NCBI GenBank assembly: GCA_905209075.1 | Contig: CAJLRL010000029.1 | Coordinates: 1 to 28,817, forward strand | Length of the DNA stretch: 28,817 bases | Direction: 5' to 3' | Source: an uncultured Lachnospiraceae bacterium | GTDB lineage: Bacteria > Bacillota > Clostridia > Lachnospirales > Lachnospiraceae | Shown here: positions 6,102 through 14,786 of the stretch, one piece after another | How the letters are laid out: each line of letters starts with the position of its first letter | How positions within the stretch are numbered: position 1 is the first letter of the stretch | The notes under the pieces: model-generated | Databases searched by the model: none | The model's input: the letters and a program-made list of their open reading frames with translations, nothing else | What the model was told of the DNA's origin: nothing | Program-made: the position numbers and the translations under genes

Positions 6102-7475
6102 CTAAAATGGAAGTCCTTTAAACATTCCACCAAGTCCACCGCCACGGCGTCCTTTTTTTCCGCCCATCATACCGGGCATCTGTTTCATAAGCTTCTTCGT
6201 CTGCTCAAACTGTTTGACAAGCTTGTTGACTTCTGCCATATCAACACCCGCACCTCTTGCTATTCTCGCTTTGCGGCTTGGATTTAACAGTTTTGGATTA
6301 CGTCTTTCTTCCGGTGTCATGGAATAGATCATCGCCTCCGTGCGTGCCATTCCTTTTTCAGCCTGATCCGTATCAATATCCGGCATTTTTCCATTTCCAA
6401 GTCCCATTCCCGGCATCATTCCCATGATGCTTGAAAGACCACCCATCTTTTTCATCTGGCTCATTGATTCGAGATACATCTCAAAATCAAACTCATTCTT
6501 TCGCATTTTCTGCTCAAGTCTTTTAGCCTGTTCCTCATCAATGTTCTCCTGTGCCTTTTCAATCATCGAAAGCACATCTCCCATTCCGAGGATTCTTGAA
6601 GCCATTCTATCCGGATAGAACTGTTCGAGATCCGAAAGCTTCTCTCCCATTCCTGCATAAAGAATAGGTTTTCCTGTGACAGCTCTTATAGAAAGTGCTG
6701 CACCACCTCTTGTGTCACCATCAAGCTTTGTGATGATAACCCCATCGATTCCTATCTTTTCATCAAATGTTCCTGCAACATTTACAGCATCCTGACCTGT
6801 CATGGCATCAACCACAAGCAGTGTCTGATATACATCTGTTGCTTCTTTTATTTCAATAAGCTCTGCCATCATGTCCTCATCTATATGAAGACGTCCTGCA
6901 GTATCGATGATCACAACATTAAAATCATTTTTTCTGGCATGTTCTATTGCAGCTTTCGCTATATCGGAAGGCTTATTTTTATCTCCCATAGAGAAAACCT
7001 CAACACCCTGCTTTTCTCCGTTTATCTTTAACTGTTCTATAGCAGCCGGGCGATACACATCACATGCAACAAGCAATGATTTCTTGCCTTTTGACTTAAG
7101 CTTTCCTGCAATCTTTGCTGTCGTGGTCGTCTTACCTGCACCCTGCAGACCAACCATCATTATAACAGTAAGCTCCTTGCCGGGTCTGAATGCAATTTCT
7201 GTCGTTTCTGACCCCATAAGCTTGATCATTTCCTCGTTTACGATCTTTATCACCATCTGTCCCGGATTAAGACCATTCATCACATCCGCTCCGATTGCTC
7301 TTTCCTGAACACTCTTCGTAAACTGTTTTACAACACGGAAATTAACATCTGCCTCAAGAAGAGCCATTTTAACTTCCTTAAGTGCAGTCTTAACATCATC
7401 CTCGGTAAGTTTTCCCTTACTCCGGAGATTTTTAAAAACGTTCTGCAGTTTTTCTGATAAACTGTCAAATGCCAT
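6102..7475 (-). CDS. ffh: signal recognition particle GTPase Ffh
   Basis: 457 residues. Ffh binds SRP RNA and nascent signal sequences, and docks with FtsY at the membrane. The N domain is residues 1-100. The G domain has GLQGAGKTTTTAK (109-121), DTAGRLHIDEDM, the TKLDGDTRGGAALS guanine-specificity and closing loop, and a C-terminal M domain rich in methionine (MGMMPGMGLGNG, then QMPGMMGGKKGRRGGG). The end FKGLPF is family-typical. It starts one base past the ylxM stop, so the two are translationally coupled. Its receptor gene ftsY is only 1.7 kb upstream on the same strand. Confidence 0.98.
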   Translation of the reverse strand: MAFDSLSEKLQNVFKNLRSKGKLTEDDVKTALKEVKMALLEADVNFRVVKQFTKSVQERAIGADVMNGLNPGQMVIKIVNEEMIKLMGSETTEIAFRPGKELTVIMMVGLQGAGKTTTTAKIAGKLKSKGKKSLLVACDVYRPAAIEQLKINGEKQGVEVFSMGDKNKPSDIAKAAIEHARKNDFNVVIIDTAGRLHIDEDMMAELIEIKEATDVYQTLLVVDAMTGQDAVNVAGTFDEKIGIDGVIITKLDGDTRGGAALSIRAVTGKPILYAGMGEKLSDLEQFYPDRMASRILGMGDVLSMIEKAQENIDEEQAKRLEQKMRKNEFDFEMYLESMSQMKKMGGLSSIMGMMPGMGLGNGKMPDIDTDQAEKGMARTEAMIYSMTPEERRNPKLLNPSRKARIARGAGVDMAEVNKLVKQFEQTKKLMKQMPGMMGGKKGRRGGGLGGMFKGLPF

Positions 7476-7476
7476 A

Positions 7477-7821
7477 TTACAGCTCCTCTAGTATCTGATT
7501 CGAAATAAGTTTTATTTCTGTCATTGTCTGTTCATTCTGGGATTTTTCAAAATTTGATGTAAGCTCATGTATTTTCTTAATGTCATCACGTATTGATACA
7601 AACTTTTTTACAAGGTGGAGTTTTTTTTCATATGCTTCCAGCTTGTTATTACACCGCTTTATCATATCCGCAACTCCCTGCCTTGAAATTCCTTCCTCCG
7701 AAGCAATTTCACCAAGTGAGAGATCATTAAACACGAAATCTTCATATATCTGGCGCTGATGCTCATTTAAGAGTTCGCCATAAAAATCATATAAATATGT
7801 CTGCTCTAGTTTTTCTTCCAT
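7477..7821 (-). CDS. ylxM: YlxM/p13 family helix-turn-helix protein
   Basis: 114 residues. YlxM proteins are encoded next to ffh and stimulate SRP activity in streptococci; they resemble sigma-factor region 4. Visible features: YLYDFYGELLNEHQRQIYED near the N-terminus, the helix-turn-helix LSLGEIASEEGISRQGVADMIKRC at about 34-57, then a charged helical C-terminus. First gene of the ribosome/SRP operon, about 44 bases from the predicted start of a strong promoter; the ribosome site is GGGAAAG-like. Confidence 0.93.
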   Translation of the reverse strand: MEEKLEQTYLYDFYGELLNEHQRQIYEDFVFNDLSLGEIASEEGISRQGVADMIKRCNNKLEAYEKKLHLVKKFVSIRDDIKKIHELTSNFEKSQNEQTMTEIKLISNQILEEL

Positions 7822-7871
7822 ATCAAGTCTTTCCCAGTGGAATAAATATCATATATTTACGAACCTATAGG

Positions 7872-7916
7872 ATAATACCATAGCTGACATATGGTGTCAA
7901 GTATTTTTACTTGACA
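7872..7916 (-). promoter_or_regulatory. promoter of the ylxM-ffh-rpsP operon with an inverted repeat over the -35
   Basis: Minus strand: perfect TTGACA (7900-7895), 17-base spacer, TATTAT (7877-7872), start near 7865. A perfect 9-bp inverted repeat TGTCAAGTA / TACTTGACA (7895-7916, 4-base loop) has one arm that includes the whole -35 box. It begins 15 bases past the ilvA stop. It may be an operator, a 3' stem for ilvA mRNA, or both; no T run follows. Confidence 0.8.
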
Positions 7917-7931
7917 TTTTGTATTTTCTTT

Positions 7932-9143
7932 TTAAATCATTGTTCTTACAACTTTTGGTTTGTATCCCTTTTTCTGAAGTGCATCAAGAATCTGTTTCTT
8001 ATGTGCCGTTCCGAAACATTCAAGTGTTATGCGCAGTTCTACCGCAGCACTTCTGTTTGTTGTAACAAACTGGTTATGCTCAAGCTTTATTACGTTGCCC
8101 TGTACATCTGCAAGCGTCTGCGAAACTTTTGCAAGCTCACCCGGCTTATCAGGTAAAAGAACAGATACAGTAAATATCCTGTCCCTGAAAATAAGTCCCT
8201 GCTGCACAACAGATGACATTGTTATGACATCCATATTTCCACCGCTTAATATAGATACAACCCGTTTATCTTTTACATTAAGATGTTTTAATGCCGCAAC
8301 AGTCAGAAGGCCTGAATTTTCTACTATCATTTTGTGATTTTCTACCATATCAAGGAACGCAACGATCAATTCGTCATCTTCGACTGTAATTATATCATCA
8401 AGATTTTTCTGTATATATGGGAAAATATTTGAACCCGGTGTCTTTACCGCTGTACCATCCGCAATCGTATTTACAGTAGGCAGTGTTGTAACTTTGCCAT
8501 TTTTAAATGACTCCTGCATACAGTTTGCGCCTGCCGGCTCAACTCCTATAACCTTTATCTTTGGGTTCAGAAGCTTTGCAAGAGTCGATACACCTGTTGC
8601 AAGTCCGCCCCCTCCAATTGGAACAAGTATATACTCAACAAGCGGAAGCTCTTTGAATATTTCCATCGCAATCGTTCCCTGTCCTGTTGCAACAGCCAGA
8701 TCATCAAACGGATGGATAAATGTATATCCTTCTTTTTCCGCAAGTTCATATGCTTTTGCGCATGCTTCATCATATACATCCCCATATAAAACAACCTCTG
8801 CGCCATAACTTTTTGTGCGGTTTACTTTTATAAGAGGTGTTGTTGTCGGCATTACGATAACAGCCTTACAGCCATAACATTTTGCTGCATAAGCCACACC
8901 CTGTGCATGATTGCCTGCGGATGCTGTTATAAGTCCCTTTGCTCTTTCCTCATCTGTAAGTGTACTGATCTTATAGTATGCACCTCTTACTTTGTATGCA
9001 CCCGTAAACTGCATATTTTCTGGTTTTAAGTATACTTTGTTCCCTGTCTGTTCACTTAAGAAGTCACTGTATACAAGTTTTGTCTCAAGTGTGACTTCTT
9101 TAACCTTTTCACTTGCCTCTTCAAATTTGTCCAATGTCAGCAT
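7932..9143 (-). CDS. ilvA: threonine ammonia-lyase (threonine dehydratase)
   Basis: PLP enzyme deaminating L-threonine to 2-oxobutanoate, the first step to isoleucine. I start it at ATG 9143 (MLTLDKFEEAS), 8 bases after AGGAGA; an upstream ATG at 9182 would overlap ftsY. That gives 403 residues, the size of the single-ACT family. The PLP lysine is in FTGAYKVRGAYYKI (K51), and the phosphate-binding loop is GGGGLATG near residue 180. The C-terminal ACT domain (IFTVSVLLPDKPGELAKVSQ) suggests allosteric control by an amino acid. No other ilv gene is near. It is sandwiched between ftsY (22 bases upstream) and ylxM-ffh. A serine or catabolic threonine role cannot be excluded. Confidence 0.93.
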   Translation of the reverse strand: MLTLDKFEEASEKVKEVTLETKLVYSDFLSEQTGNKVYLKPENMQFTGAYKVRGAYYKISTLTDEERAKGLITASAGNHAQGVAYAAKCYGCKAVIVMPTTTPLIKVNRTKSYGAEVVLYGDVYDEACAKAYELAEKEGYTFIHPFDDLAVATGQGTIAMEIFKELPLVEYILVPIGGGGLATGVSTLAKLLNPKIKVIGVEPAGANCMQESFKNGKVTTLPTVNTIADGTAVKTPGSNIFPYIQKNLDDIITVEDDELIVAFLDMVENHKMIVENSGLLTVAALKHLNVKDKRVVSILSGGNMDVITMSSVVQQGLIFRDRIFTVSVLLPDKPGELAKVSQTLADVQGNVIKLEHNQFVTTNRSAAVELRITLECFGTAHKKQILDALQKKGYKPKVVRTMI

Positions 9144-9165
9144 ATCATTTTCTCCTATTTTTGAT

Positions 9166-10119
9166 TTATTCCTGTACGTCATCTTTTTTCACATCGAAAA
9201 GTGCATTTACGAATTCATCTGAATCAAATTTCTGCAGATCATCAATCGTTTCACCTACACCTATATATTTAACAGGTACAGAAAGCTCAGACTGTATAGC
9301 TACTGCGATCCCGCCTTTTGCTGTTCCATCCATTTTTGTAAGAACGATTCCTGAAATCTTTGCTACATCAGAAAATTCCTTTGCCTGGACAAGCGCATTC
9401 TGACCTGTTGTAGCGTCTAAAACTACAAGCGTTTCCCTATAAGCATCGGGATACTCATTCTCAAGTATTTTATTTATTTTACCAAGCTCATTCATCAGAT
9501 TCTTTTTATTGTGGAGTCTTCCCGCAGTGTCCACAAGAAGTACATCTGCATTTCTGGCTTTCGCTGCCTGTGTTGCATCATAAACAACAGAACCCGGATC
9601 TGCCCCCTCTGCTGCACCTATCATATCAACACCTGCACGGTTTGCCCATTCTTTCAGCTGATCTCCAGCCGCTGCCCTGAATGTATCGGCTCCTGCAATA
9701 ACAACACGTTTGCCCTGGGCTTTTAATTTTCCGGCAAGTTTTCCTACTGTGGTAGTTTTTCCAACACCATTTACACCTATAACAAGCACTACCGATTTTT
9801 CGTTTTCAAATCTATATGCGGTTTCCTCAACCTTCATCTGGTCTTTTATGCTCTCGATCAAAAGCTGCTTGCAGTCTGCCGGCTCTTTTATGTGCTGCTC
9901 TTTCACTTTTTTCTGTAAATCTTCGATGATATTTTCAGTCGCCCTTACTCCAAGATCCCCCATTATGAGGATTTCTTCAAGTTCTTCATAGAAATCATCA
10001 TCAATATGTGAAAATCCACTAAAAAGTGAATCTATCCCGGAAACAATATTATCACGAGTCTTTGTAAGACCTGAAACAAGCCTTTTAAAAAATCCCGGTT
10101 TCTTTTCCTTTTCTTCCAT
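9166..10119 (-). CDS. ftsY: signal recognition particle receptor FtsY
   Basis: SRP receptor GTPase that docks Ffh-ribosome complexes at the membrane. Start chosen at ATG 10119 (MEEKEKKPGFFKRLVSGL), 10 bases after AGGAGG; an in-frame ATG 7 codons upstream has no ribosome site. This gives 317 residues, with a short amphipathic N-terminus instead of the long acidic A domain of enterobacteria. NG domain: GVNGVGKTTTVGK (115-127), DTFRAAAGDQL, DTAGRLH (197-203), ATTGQNA, TKMDGTAKGG. It lies 90 bases after smc and 22 bases before ilvA. Confidence 0.97.
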   Translation of the reverse strand: MEEKEKKPGFFKRLVSGLTKTRDNIVSGIDSLFSGFSHIDDDFYEELEEILIMGDLGVRATENIIEDLQKKVKEQHIKEPADCKQLLIESIKDQMKVEETAYRFENEKSVVLVIGVNGVGKTTTVGKLAGKLKAQGKRVVIAGADTFRAAAGDQLKEWANRAGVDMIGAAEGADPGSVVYDATQAAKARNADVLLVDTAGRLHNKKNLMNELGKINKILENEYPDAYRETLVVLDATTGQNALVQAKEFSDVAKISGIVLTKMDGTAKGGIAVAIQSELSVPVKYIGVGETIDDLQKFDSDEFVNALFDVKKDDVQE

Positions 10120-10209
10120 TTGCCTGTGTCCTCCTGTCATTTTGGCTGTTTATACGCAGTTATCTGTCATTTCAGCTGTAAAATATTGCATTTTATACTG
10201 TACTTTGTA

Positions 10210-13200
10210 TTATTCACTCAGATCGTTCTCGATAAGGTTTACGGAAACAAGTGTTGAAACACCCTTTTCCTGCATCGTTATACCATACAGCCTGTCTGCC
10301 TCTGCCATTGTACCTCGCCTATGTGTTATTACTATGAACTGTGTGTTTTTCGTAAGCTTGTTTAAATAACCTGCGAATCGCGATACATTCGAATCATCCA
10401 GTGCTGCCTCTATCTCATCCAGCAGACAAAACGGTGATGGCTTAAGCGCCTGTATGGCAAACAAAAGCGCAATTGCCGTAAGGGCTTTTTCCCCACCTGA
10501 TAACTGCATCATATTCTGTAGTTTCTTTCCAGGTGGCTGTGCAATGATCCTTATTCCACATTCAAGAATATCCTCATCCTCCACAAGTTCAAGAGTTCCA
10601 TGTCCTCCTCCGAACAGCTGCTTAAATGATTTATCAAATTCTCTCTGTATCTCGGCAAATTTTTCTGTAAACTGCCTGCGCATTCCCGTATCAAGTTCGT
10701 CTATTATACCGACAAGGGTTTTTTCGGCCTCGATAAGATCATCATGCTGCCCTTTTAAAAATTCATATCGTTTTGATACTTCTTTGTATTCCTCTATGGA
10801 ATTGACATTTACATCGCCAAGCCTTCTGATATCATCCTTTATCTGCGCTATTAATTTCTTTAATGCGCCTAAATCATCATATGCATCATTTCTTAATTCC
10901 GCAGCTGCATGTGGCGTGAGCTCATACTCCTCCCACATATAATTTGTCTGGTATTCATCAGCTTCCCTTAATTTTTCTTTCTGGTTATTAAGCCTGAAAA
11001 TCTCTTTATCAAGTTCCGCCTGATGTTTAGATACTTCCTCCTGCTTTGTAAAAAATCCTTTGTATTCGGCAGACATCTGTTCTTTTTTTTCTAAGCATTC
11101 CTTGAGCTTTCCATCAAGTTCTGCATTGCTGCTTTCGGATGCATTTAATGTCTTTCTTATCTCTTCGATATCATTTTGTTTTTTACTTATATCTTCTTTT
11201 GCCAGTGATGCATTTGCTATGATTTCATCTCTTTCGGCATCAAATTTTTCAATTTCTGAATTGATACGCTCTATATTTTCGGTTACAAATTCAAGAGTTT
11301 TTGAAATGTCTGCACTTTCAAGCGATATTGCTGCCACCTTGTCGGAAGCTTCCTGTTCTGATCTATTGTTTTGTTCGAGAACCTCACTGTACTTTTTGCC
11401 TGCTTCTTCAAGTTCTGCCTCACGCTGTTTTGATCGTTCTAAAAGCTCTGCTGTCTGCTTTTTTCCCTGATTTATCTCAGAAAGCTGTATTTCTATTTCT
11501 TCATTTTCTTTTCTCAGCCCGTCATATGCCGATTCGCTCTCACGTCTTTGCTGATCTGCTCTTTCTACATTTAATCTGGCAGTATTCTGCTCAATGTATT
11601 TTTTTTGGAGTTTTTCTCTTATTTCTGCAAGCTCGTCACTTCCAAGAGCAATAGCTGTTGCTATTTCATCTTTTCTGTTTCGCAGTTCTTCTAGCTGCGA
11701 CTTTGTATCCGCCACAATCTTTTCGAGTTCTTCAATTTCTCTGTTACGTGCCAGCAGATTTGATGAATTTCTGAATGCTCCACCTGTCATCGATCCACCC
11801 GGAGCCAGATATTCCCCTTCAACAGTCACAATATGCAGTGAATAGTGGTTTTTCTTTGCAAGTGCGATAGCATTGTCAATAGTATCAACAACAATAACCC
11901 TGCCCAGCAGATATGCAACCACCTCGTCATATTTTGGCTCACATTTCACAAGACGGTTTGCAATCCCAAGCACACCTTTTTCCCCAAGTGCAGCCTCATT
12001 TTTGGGATTCCGGTTTGCCTTTACACTTGTAAGCGGCAAAAATGTAGCACGACCGAAATGATTCCGTTTAAGGTAGCTTATCATCTTTTTGGCGGTAGCT
12101 TCGTCTTCTGTAACGATATTTTGAATATTTCCGCTTAAAGCAGTCTCTATGGCAGTCTCATATTTTTTATCAACCTGGATAAGATCAGACACAACTCCAA
12201 GTATTCCCGGATTGCCAGCCTTCTGCTCCATTATCTTTCTTATACTGTTTCCATATCCATCATATCTTTCTGCGATATTTTTCAAAGATTCAAGCTTTGA
12301 CTCAGCCTTATGGAACTTAGCCTGCGCATCCTCGATAAGCCTTGAGGTTTCTTTTGATTTATAGCGCCAGTCCTTATCAGCTTTGGACAGCTTTTCTTCT
12401 TCTTTTCTGATGTCTTCTATCTCAGACGTAACACAGTCATACTGTTCTTTTGTGCTGCTTAAGATTTCATCAAGACTGCTTTCTTTTGTCTTTCTGTCCA
12501 AAAGTCTTTTGGTCAGTTCCGCTTTTCTTATGTTGACCTGCTCAAGCATTGTGTCAAAACGCTGCTGCTTTGACTGTATCGACGCTCTCTCCTGTAACAG
12601 GTTGATAAGTTCATTCTGTTCCTTTTCAATGCCTGCATTACATTCCGATATCTTTTTCTGAAGATTTTCGTAGTATTCCCTCGCCTGCTTTTCTTTTTCC
12701 TTTATATCAGAAAGCTGTTCATCGAGCCCTGCCTTACGATCATCATATTTTTTGCGGTTCTCAAGCCTCTCGTGCTTTTCTTTTTCAATAGAATCCAGAC
12801 GATTCTGCAAATGCTCATCTGTCGTCTGTGCAGTGTGGATCTGTTCCTTTAAAATCTGGATCTGACTTTCAAGCTTTTGTTTTGCTGATGACGAGTTGTT
12901 TATCGATTCTCTTATAGATTCGATCTGCAGATCCATGGCATTCATATCATTTCCAAGCTTTTCATACTCGTTTTTTATTTTTTCATATGATGCATTTGCT
13001 TCTTTTAACTGTTCATCAGCTATACGATATTTTTCTTCGACTTCTTTTTGCTGCACACCGATTCTTTCTGATTCAAGAAGAAACATATTCACATCATACT
13101 GTTTTAATTCTTCTCTCTTTTTCAGATATGTATGTGCTTTTTCTGATTGTCTCTGCAGGGGACCTACCTGACGCTCCAGCTCCGCTAATATATCATTTAC

Positions 13201-13770
13201 ACGTACAAGATTGTCTCTTTCACTTTCCAGCTTTTTCTGGGCTGTATTTTTACGTTTTTTGAATTTAACGATTCCTGCCGCCTCATCAAAAAGTTCACGT
13301 CTTTCCTCTGGTTTTCCACTTAATATGCGGTCTATCTGTCCCTGACCAATGATGGAATATCCTTCTTTACCAATTCCTGTATCATAAAAAAGTTCTGAAA
13401 CCTCTTTGAGTCTGCAAGGATTTCCGTTTATAAGATACTCACTTTCTCCTGACCGGTACACCCTTCTGGCAACCGTAACTTCCTCAAAATCTACCGGAAG
13501 CTTATGATCCGAATTGTCGAGTGTTATAGCTACATAAGCATAACTGAGAGGTTTACGGTTTTCTGTTCCCGCAAAGATCACATCCTGCATCGATGCACCT
13601 CGCAGCTGCTTTGCACTCTGTTCTCCAAGCACCCATCTGACGGCATCCGCAACATTACTTTTTCCACTTCCATTAGGACCTACTATACCGGTTATCCCGT
13701 TATGGAAATCAAATACTATTTTATTTGCGAATGATTTAAATCCATGTACTTCCAAACTCTTAAGATACAT
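10210..13770 (-). CDS. smc: chromosome segregation ATPase SMC
   Basis: 1186 residues, the normal size. SMC dimers with ScpAB extrude and organise chromosomal DNA. The N-terminal head has GPNGSGKSNVADAVRWVLGEQS (32-53). Two long coiled-coil arms flank a hinge near residues 515-650 (GVVSDLIQVDKKYETAIETAL to LAPGGSMTGG). The C-terminal head carries the signature LSGGEKALTAIALLFAI and Walker B SPFCLLDEIEAALDD. Start taken at ATG 13770, 7 bases after AAGGAG; a TTG lies one codon earlier. Its ribosome site overlaps the rnc stop. The rnc-smc-ftsY order is conserved in Firmicutes. scpAB are not in the window. Confidence 0.98.
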   Translation of the reverse strand: MYLKSLEVHGFKSFANKIVFDFHNGITGIVGPNGSGKSNVADAVRWVLGEQSAKQLRGASMQDVIFAGTENRKPLSYAYVAITLDNSDHKLPVDFEEVTVARRVYRSGESEYLINGNPCRLKEVSELFYDTGIGKEGYSIIGQGQIDRILSGKPEERRELFDEAAGIVKFKKRKNTAQKKLESERDNLVRVNDILAELERQVGPLQRQSEKAHTYLKKREELKQYDVNMFLLESERIGVQQKEVEEKYRIADEQLKEANASYEKIKNEYEKLGNDMNAMDLQIESIRESINNSSSAKQKLESQIQILKEQIHTAQTTDEHLQNRLDSIEKEKHERLENRKKYDDRKAGLDEQLSDIKEKEKQAREYYENLQKKISECNAGIEKEQNELINLLQERASIQSKQQRFDTMLEQVNIRKAELTKRLLDRKTKESSLDEILSSTKEQYDCVTSEIEDIRKEEEKLSKADKDWRYKSKETSRLIEDAQAKFHKAESKLESLKNIAERYDGYGNSIRKIMEQKAGNPGILGVVSDLIQVDKKYETAIETALSGNIQNIVTEDEATAKKMISYLKRNHFGRATFLPLTSVKANRNPKNEAALGEKGVLGIANRLVKCEPKYDEVVAYLLGRVIVVDTIDNAIALAKKNHYSLHIVTVEGEYLAPGGSMTGGAFRNSSNLLARNREIEELEKIVADTKSQLEELRNRKDEIATAIALGSDELAEIREKLQKKYIEQNTARLNVERADQQRRESESAYDGLRKENEEIEIQLSEINQGKKQTAELLERSKQREAELEEAGKKYSEVLEQNNRSEQEASDKVAAISLESADISKTLEFVTENIERINSEIEKFDAERDEIIANASLAKEDISKKQNDIEEIRKTLNASESSNAELDGKLKECLEKKEQMSAEYKGFFTKQEEVSKHQAELDKEIFRLNNQKEKLREADEYQTNYMWEEYELTPHAAAELRNDAYDDLGALKKLIAQIKDDIRRLGDVNVNSIEEYKEVSKRYEFLKGQHDDLIEAEKTLVGIIDELDTGMRRQFTEKFAEIQREFDKSFKQLFGGGHGTLELVEDEDILECGIRIIAQPPGKKLQNMMQLSGGEKALTAIALLFAIQALKPSPFCLLDEIEAALDDSNVSRFAGYLNKLTKNTQFIVITHRRGTMAEADRLYGITMQEKGVSTLVSVNLIENDLSE

Positions 13771-13774
13771 CAAA

Positions 13775-14458
13775 TTACTCCTTATCCTTCAGCACAAGAA
13801 GTGCCTGATATGCCGCCTGCTGTTCGGCAGCCTTTTTTGTATGTCCAGTCCCTGAGCTTATCTTTTTCCCATCTATATGAACGTCAACCGTAAAATTCTT
13901 GTCATGATCCGGTCCTGATTCATTCACGAGTTCATATGAAAGACTCTCATGTTTTCCCTGGACAACTTCCTGCAGAATAGTCTTGCTATCATAAAAGAGC
14001 TGTTTGTTTTCTATATCTGTCATTATGAACCTAAGTACAAACTCTTTTGCATTAGTAAAACCACCATCAAGATAGATTGCTCCTATAACTGCCTCTAATG
14101 CGTCTGAAAGTATTGATTTTCGTTTTCTTCCACCTGTATGATCCTCACCTTTTCCAAGATAAAGGTATTTACCAAGTTCTAATGGTTCCGTGCAAAGTGC
14201 CAGTGTAGGTTCACATACTATGCTTGCACGAAGCTTTGTAAGCTCGCCTTCCGGCTTATCCGGATAATTTATATATAAAAATTCACTTGAGACTATCTCA
14301 AGTACTGCATCACCTAGAAATTCAAGTCTCTCATTATCTGAATGTTTTTTCATATGTTTTTCATTTGCATATGAACTGTGTGTCAAAGCCTGTCTTATCA
14401 GATTTAAATTATTAAACTGATATCCGATTCTTTTTTGAAATTCTGCTAAGTCTGACAT
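13775..14458 (-). CDS. rnc: ribonuclease III
   Basis: 227-residue double-strand-specific endoribonuclease that processes rRNA precursors and structured mRNAs. The RNase III signature NERLEFLGDAVLE is at residues 42-54, with the Mg2+ ligands E46 and D50; the second acidic pair is in SDALEAVIGAIYLDGG near 118. A C-terminal dsRNA-binding domain runs from about 155 (TILQEVVQGKHESLSYELV) to the end, including KKAAEQQAAYQALLVL. It lies between acpP and smc. An intergenic hairpin with acpP could itself be an RNase III target or a weak terminator. Confidence 0.98.
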   Translation of the reverse strand: MSDLAEFQKRIGYQFNNLNLIRQALTHSSYANEKHMKKHSDNERLEFLGDAVLEIVSSEFLYINYPDKPEGELTKLRASIVCEPTLALCTEPLELGKYLYLGKGEDHTGGRKRKSILSDALEAVIGAIYLDGGFTNAKEFVLRFIMTDIENKQLFYDSKTILQEVVQGKHESLSYELVNESGPDHDKNFTVDVHIDGKKISSGTGHTKKAAEQQAAYQALLVLKDKE

Positions 14459-14486
14459 TCTATACTCCTTGTATCTTTTATATTAA

Positions 14487-14515
14487 GTAAAAGCCCTTAT
14501 AAAAAGGGCTTTTAC
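14487..14515 (-). terminator. hairpin between acpP and rnc
   Basis: Perfect 12-bp arms GTAAAAGCCCTT / AAGGGCTTTTAC with a 5-base loop. As RNA the 3' arm contains UUUU, followed by ACUUAAUAU, so it is a plausible leaky terminator setting acpP above rnc-smc-ftsY. The arms are symmetrical, so it would fold on either strand. Confidence 0.65.
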
Positions 14516-14529
14516 CGGATTTCTGCCTT

Positions 14530-14763
14530 TTATGCATTGAGTGCGTTTTTGATCTGCTCCACAGCATCTGCGACTGTCACGATCTTTTCTGCTTCTTCGT
14601 TTGGAATTTCGATATCAAATTCCTCCTCAAGTCCCATAATGATCTGGAATACATCAAGTGAATCTGCTCCAAGATCATCAATGAATGTAGATTCCATAGT
14701 TACCTCGTTCTCGTCTACGTTAAGAACCTCAACAATAATTTTTCTAAGCTTTTCAAATTCCAT
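14530..14763 (-). CDS. acpP: acyl carrier protein
   Basis: 77-residue acidic four-helix carrier of acyl chains in fatty acid synthesis. The phosphopantetheine serine is S35 in the motif GADSLD, followed by the helix-II partner-binding sequence VFQIIMGLEEEFDIEIP. The ATG follows an AGAGAGG-like site. It lies 23 bases after plsX; the fabD/fabG/fabF genes often found between them are absent, so the fab cluster must be elsewhere. Confidence 0.97.
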   Translation of the reverse strand: MEFEKLRKIIVEVLNVDENEVTMESTFIDDLGADSLDVFQIIMGLEEEFDIEIPNEEAEKIVTVADAVEQIKNALNA

Positions 14764-14786
14764 GATAATTACCTCTCTGTCCTAGT

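Noticed and set aside
9144..9182. Longer ilvA start at 9182
   Set aside because: It overlaps the ftsY end, lacks a ribosome site and adds residues not seen in the family; ATG 9143 has AGGAGA at good spacing.
10454..13734. Many plus-strand ORFs opposite smc
   Set aside because: Low-complexity Ser/Phe/Leu-rich shadows of coiled-coil coding sequence.
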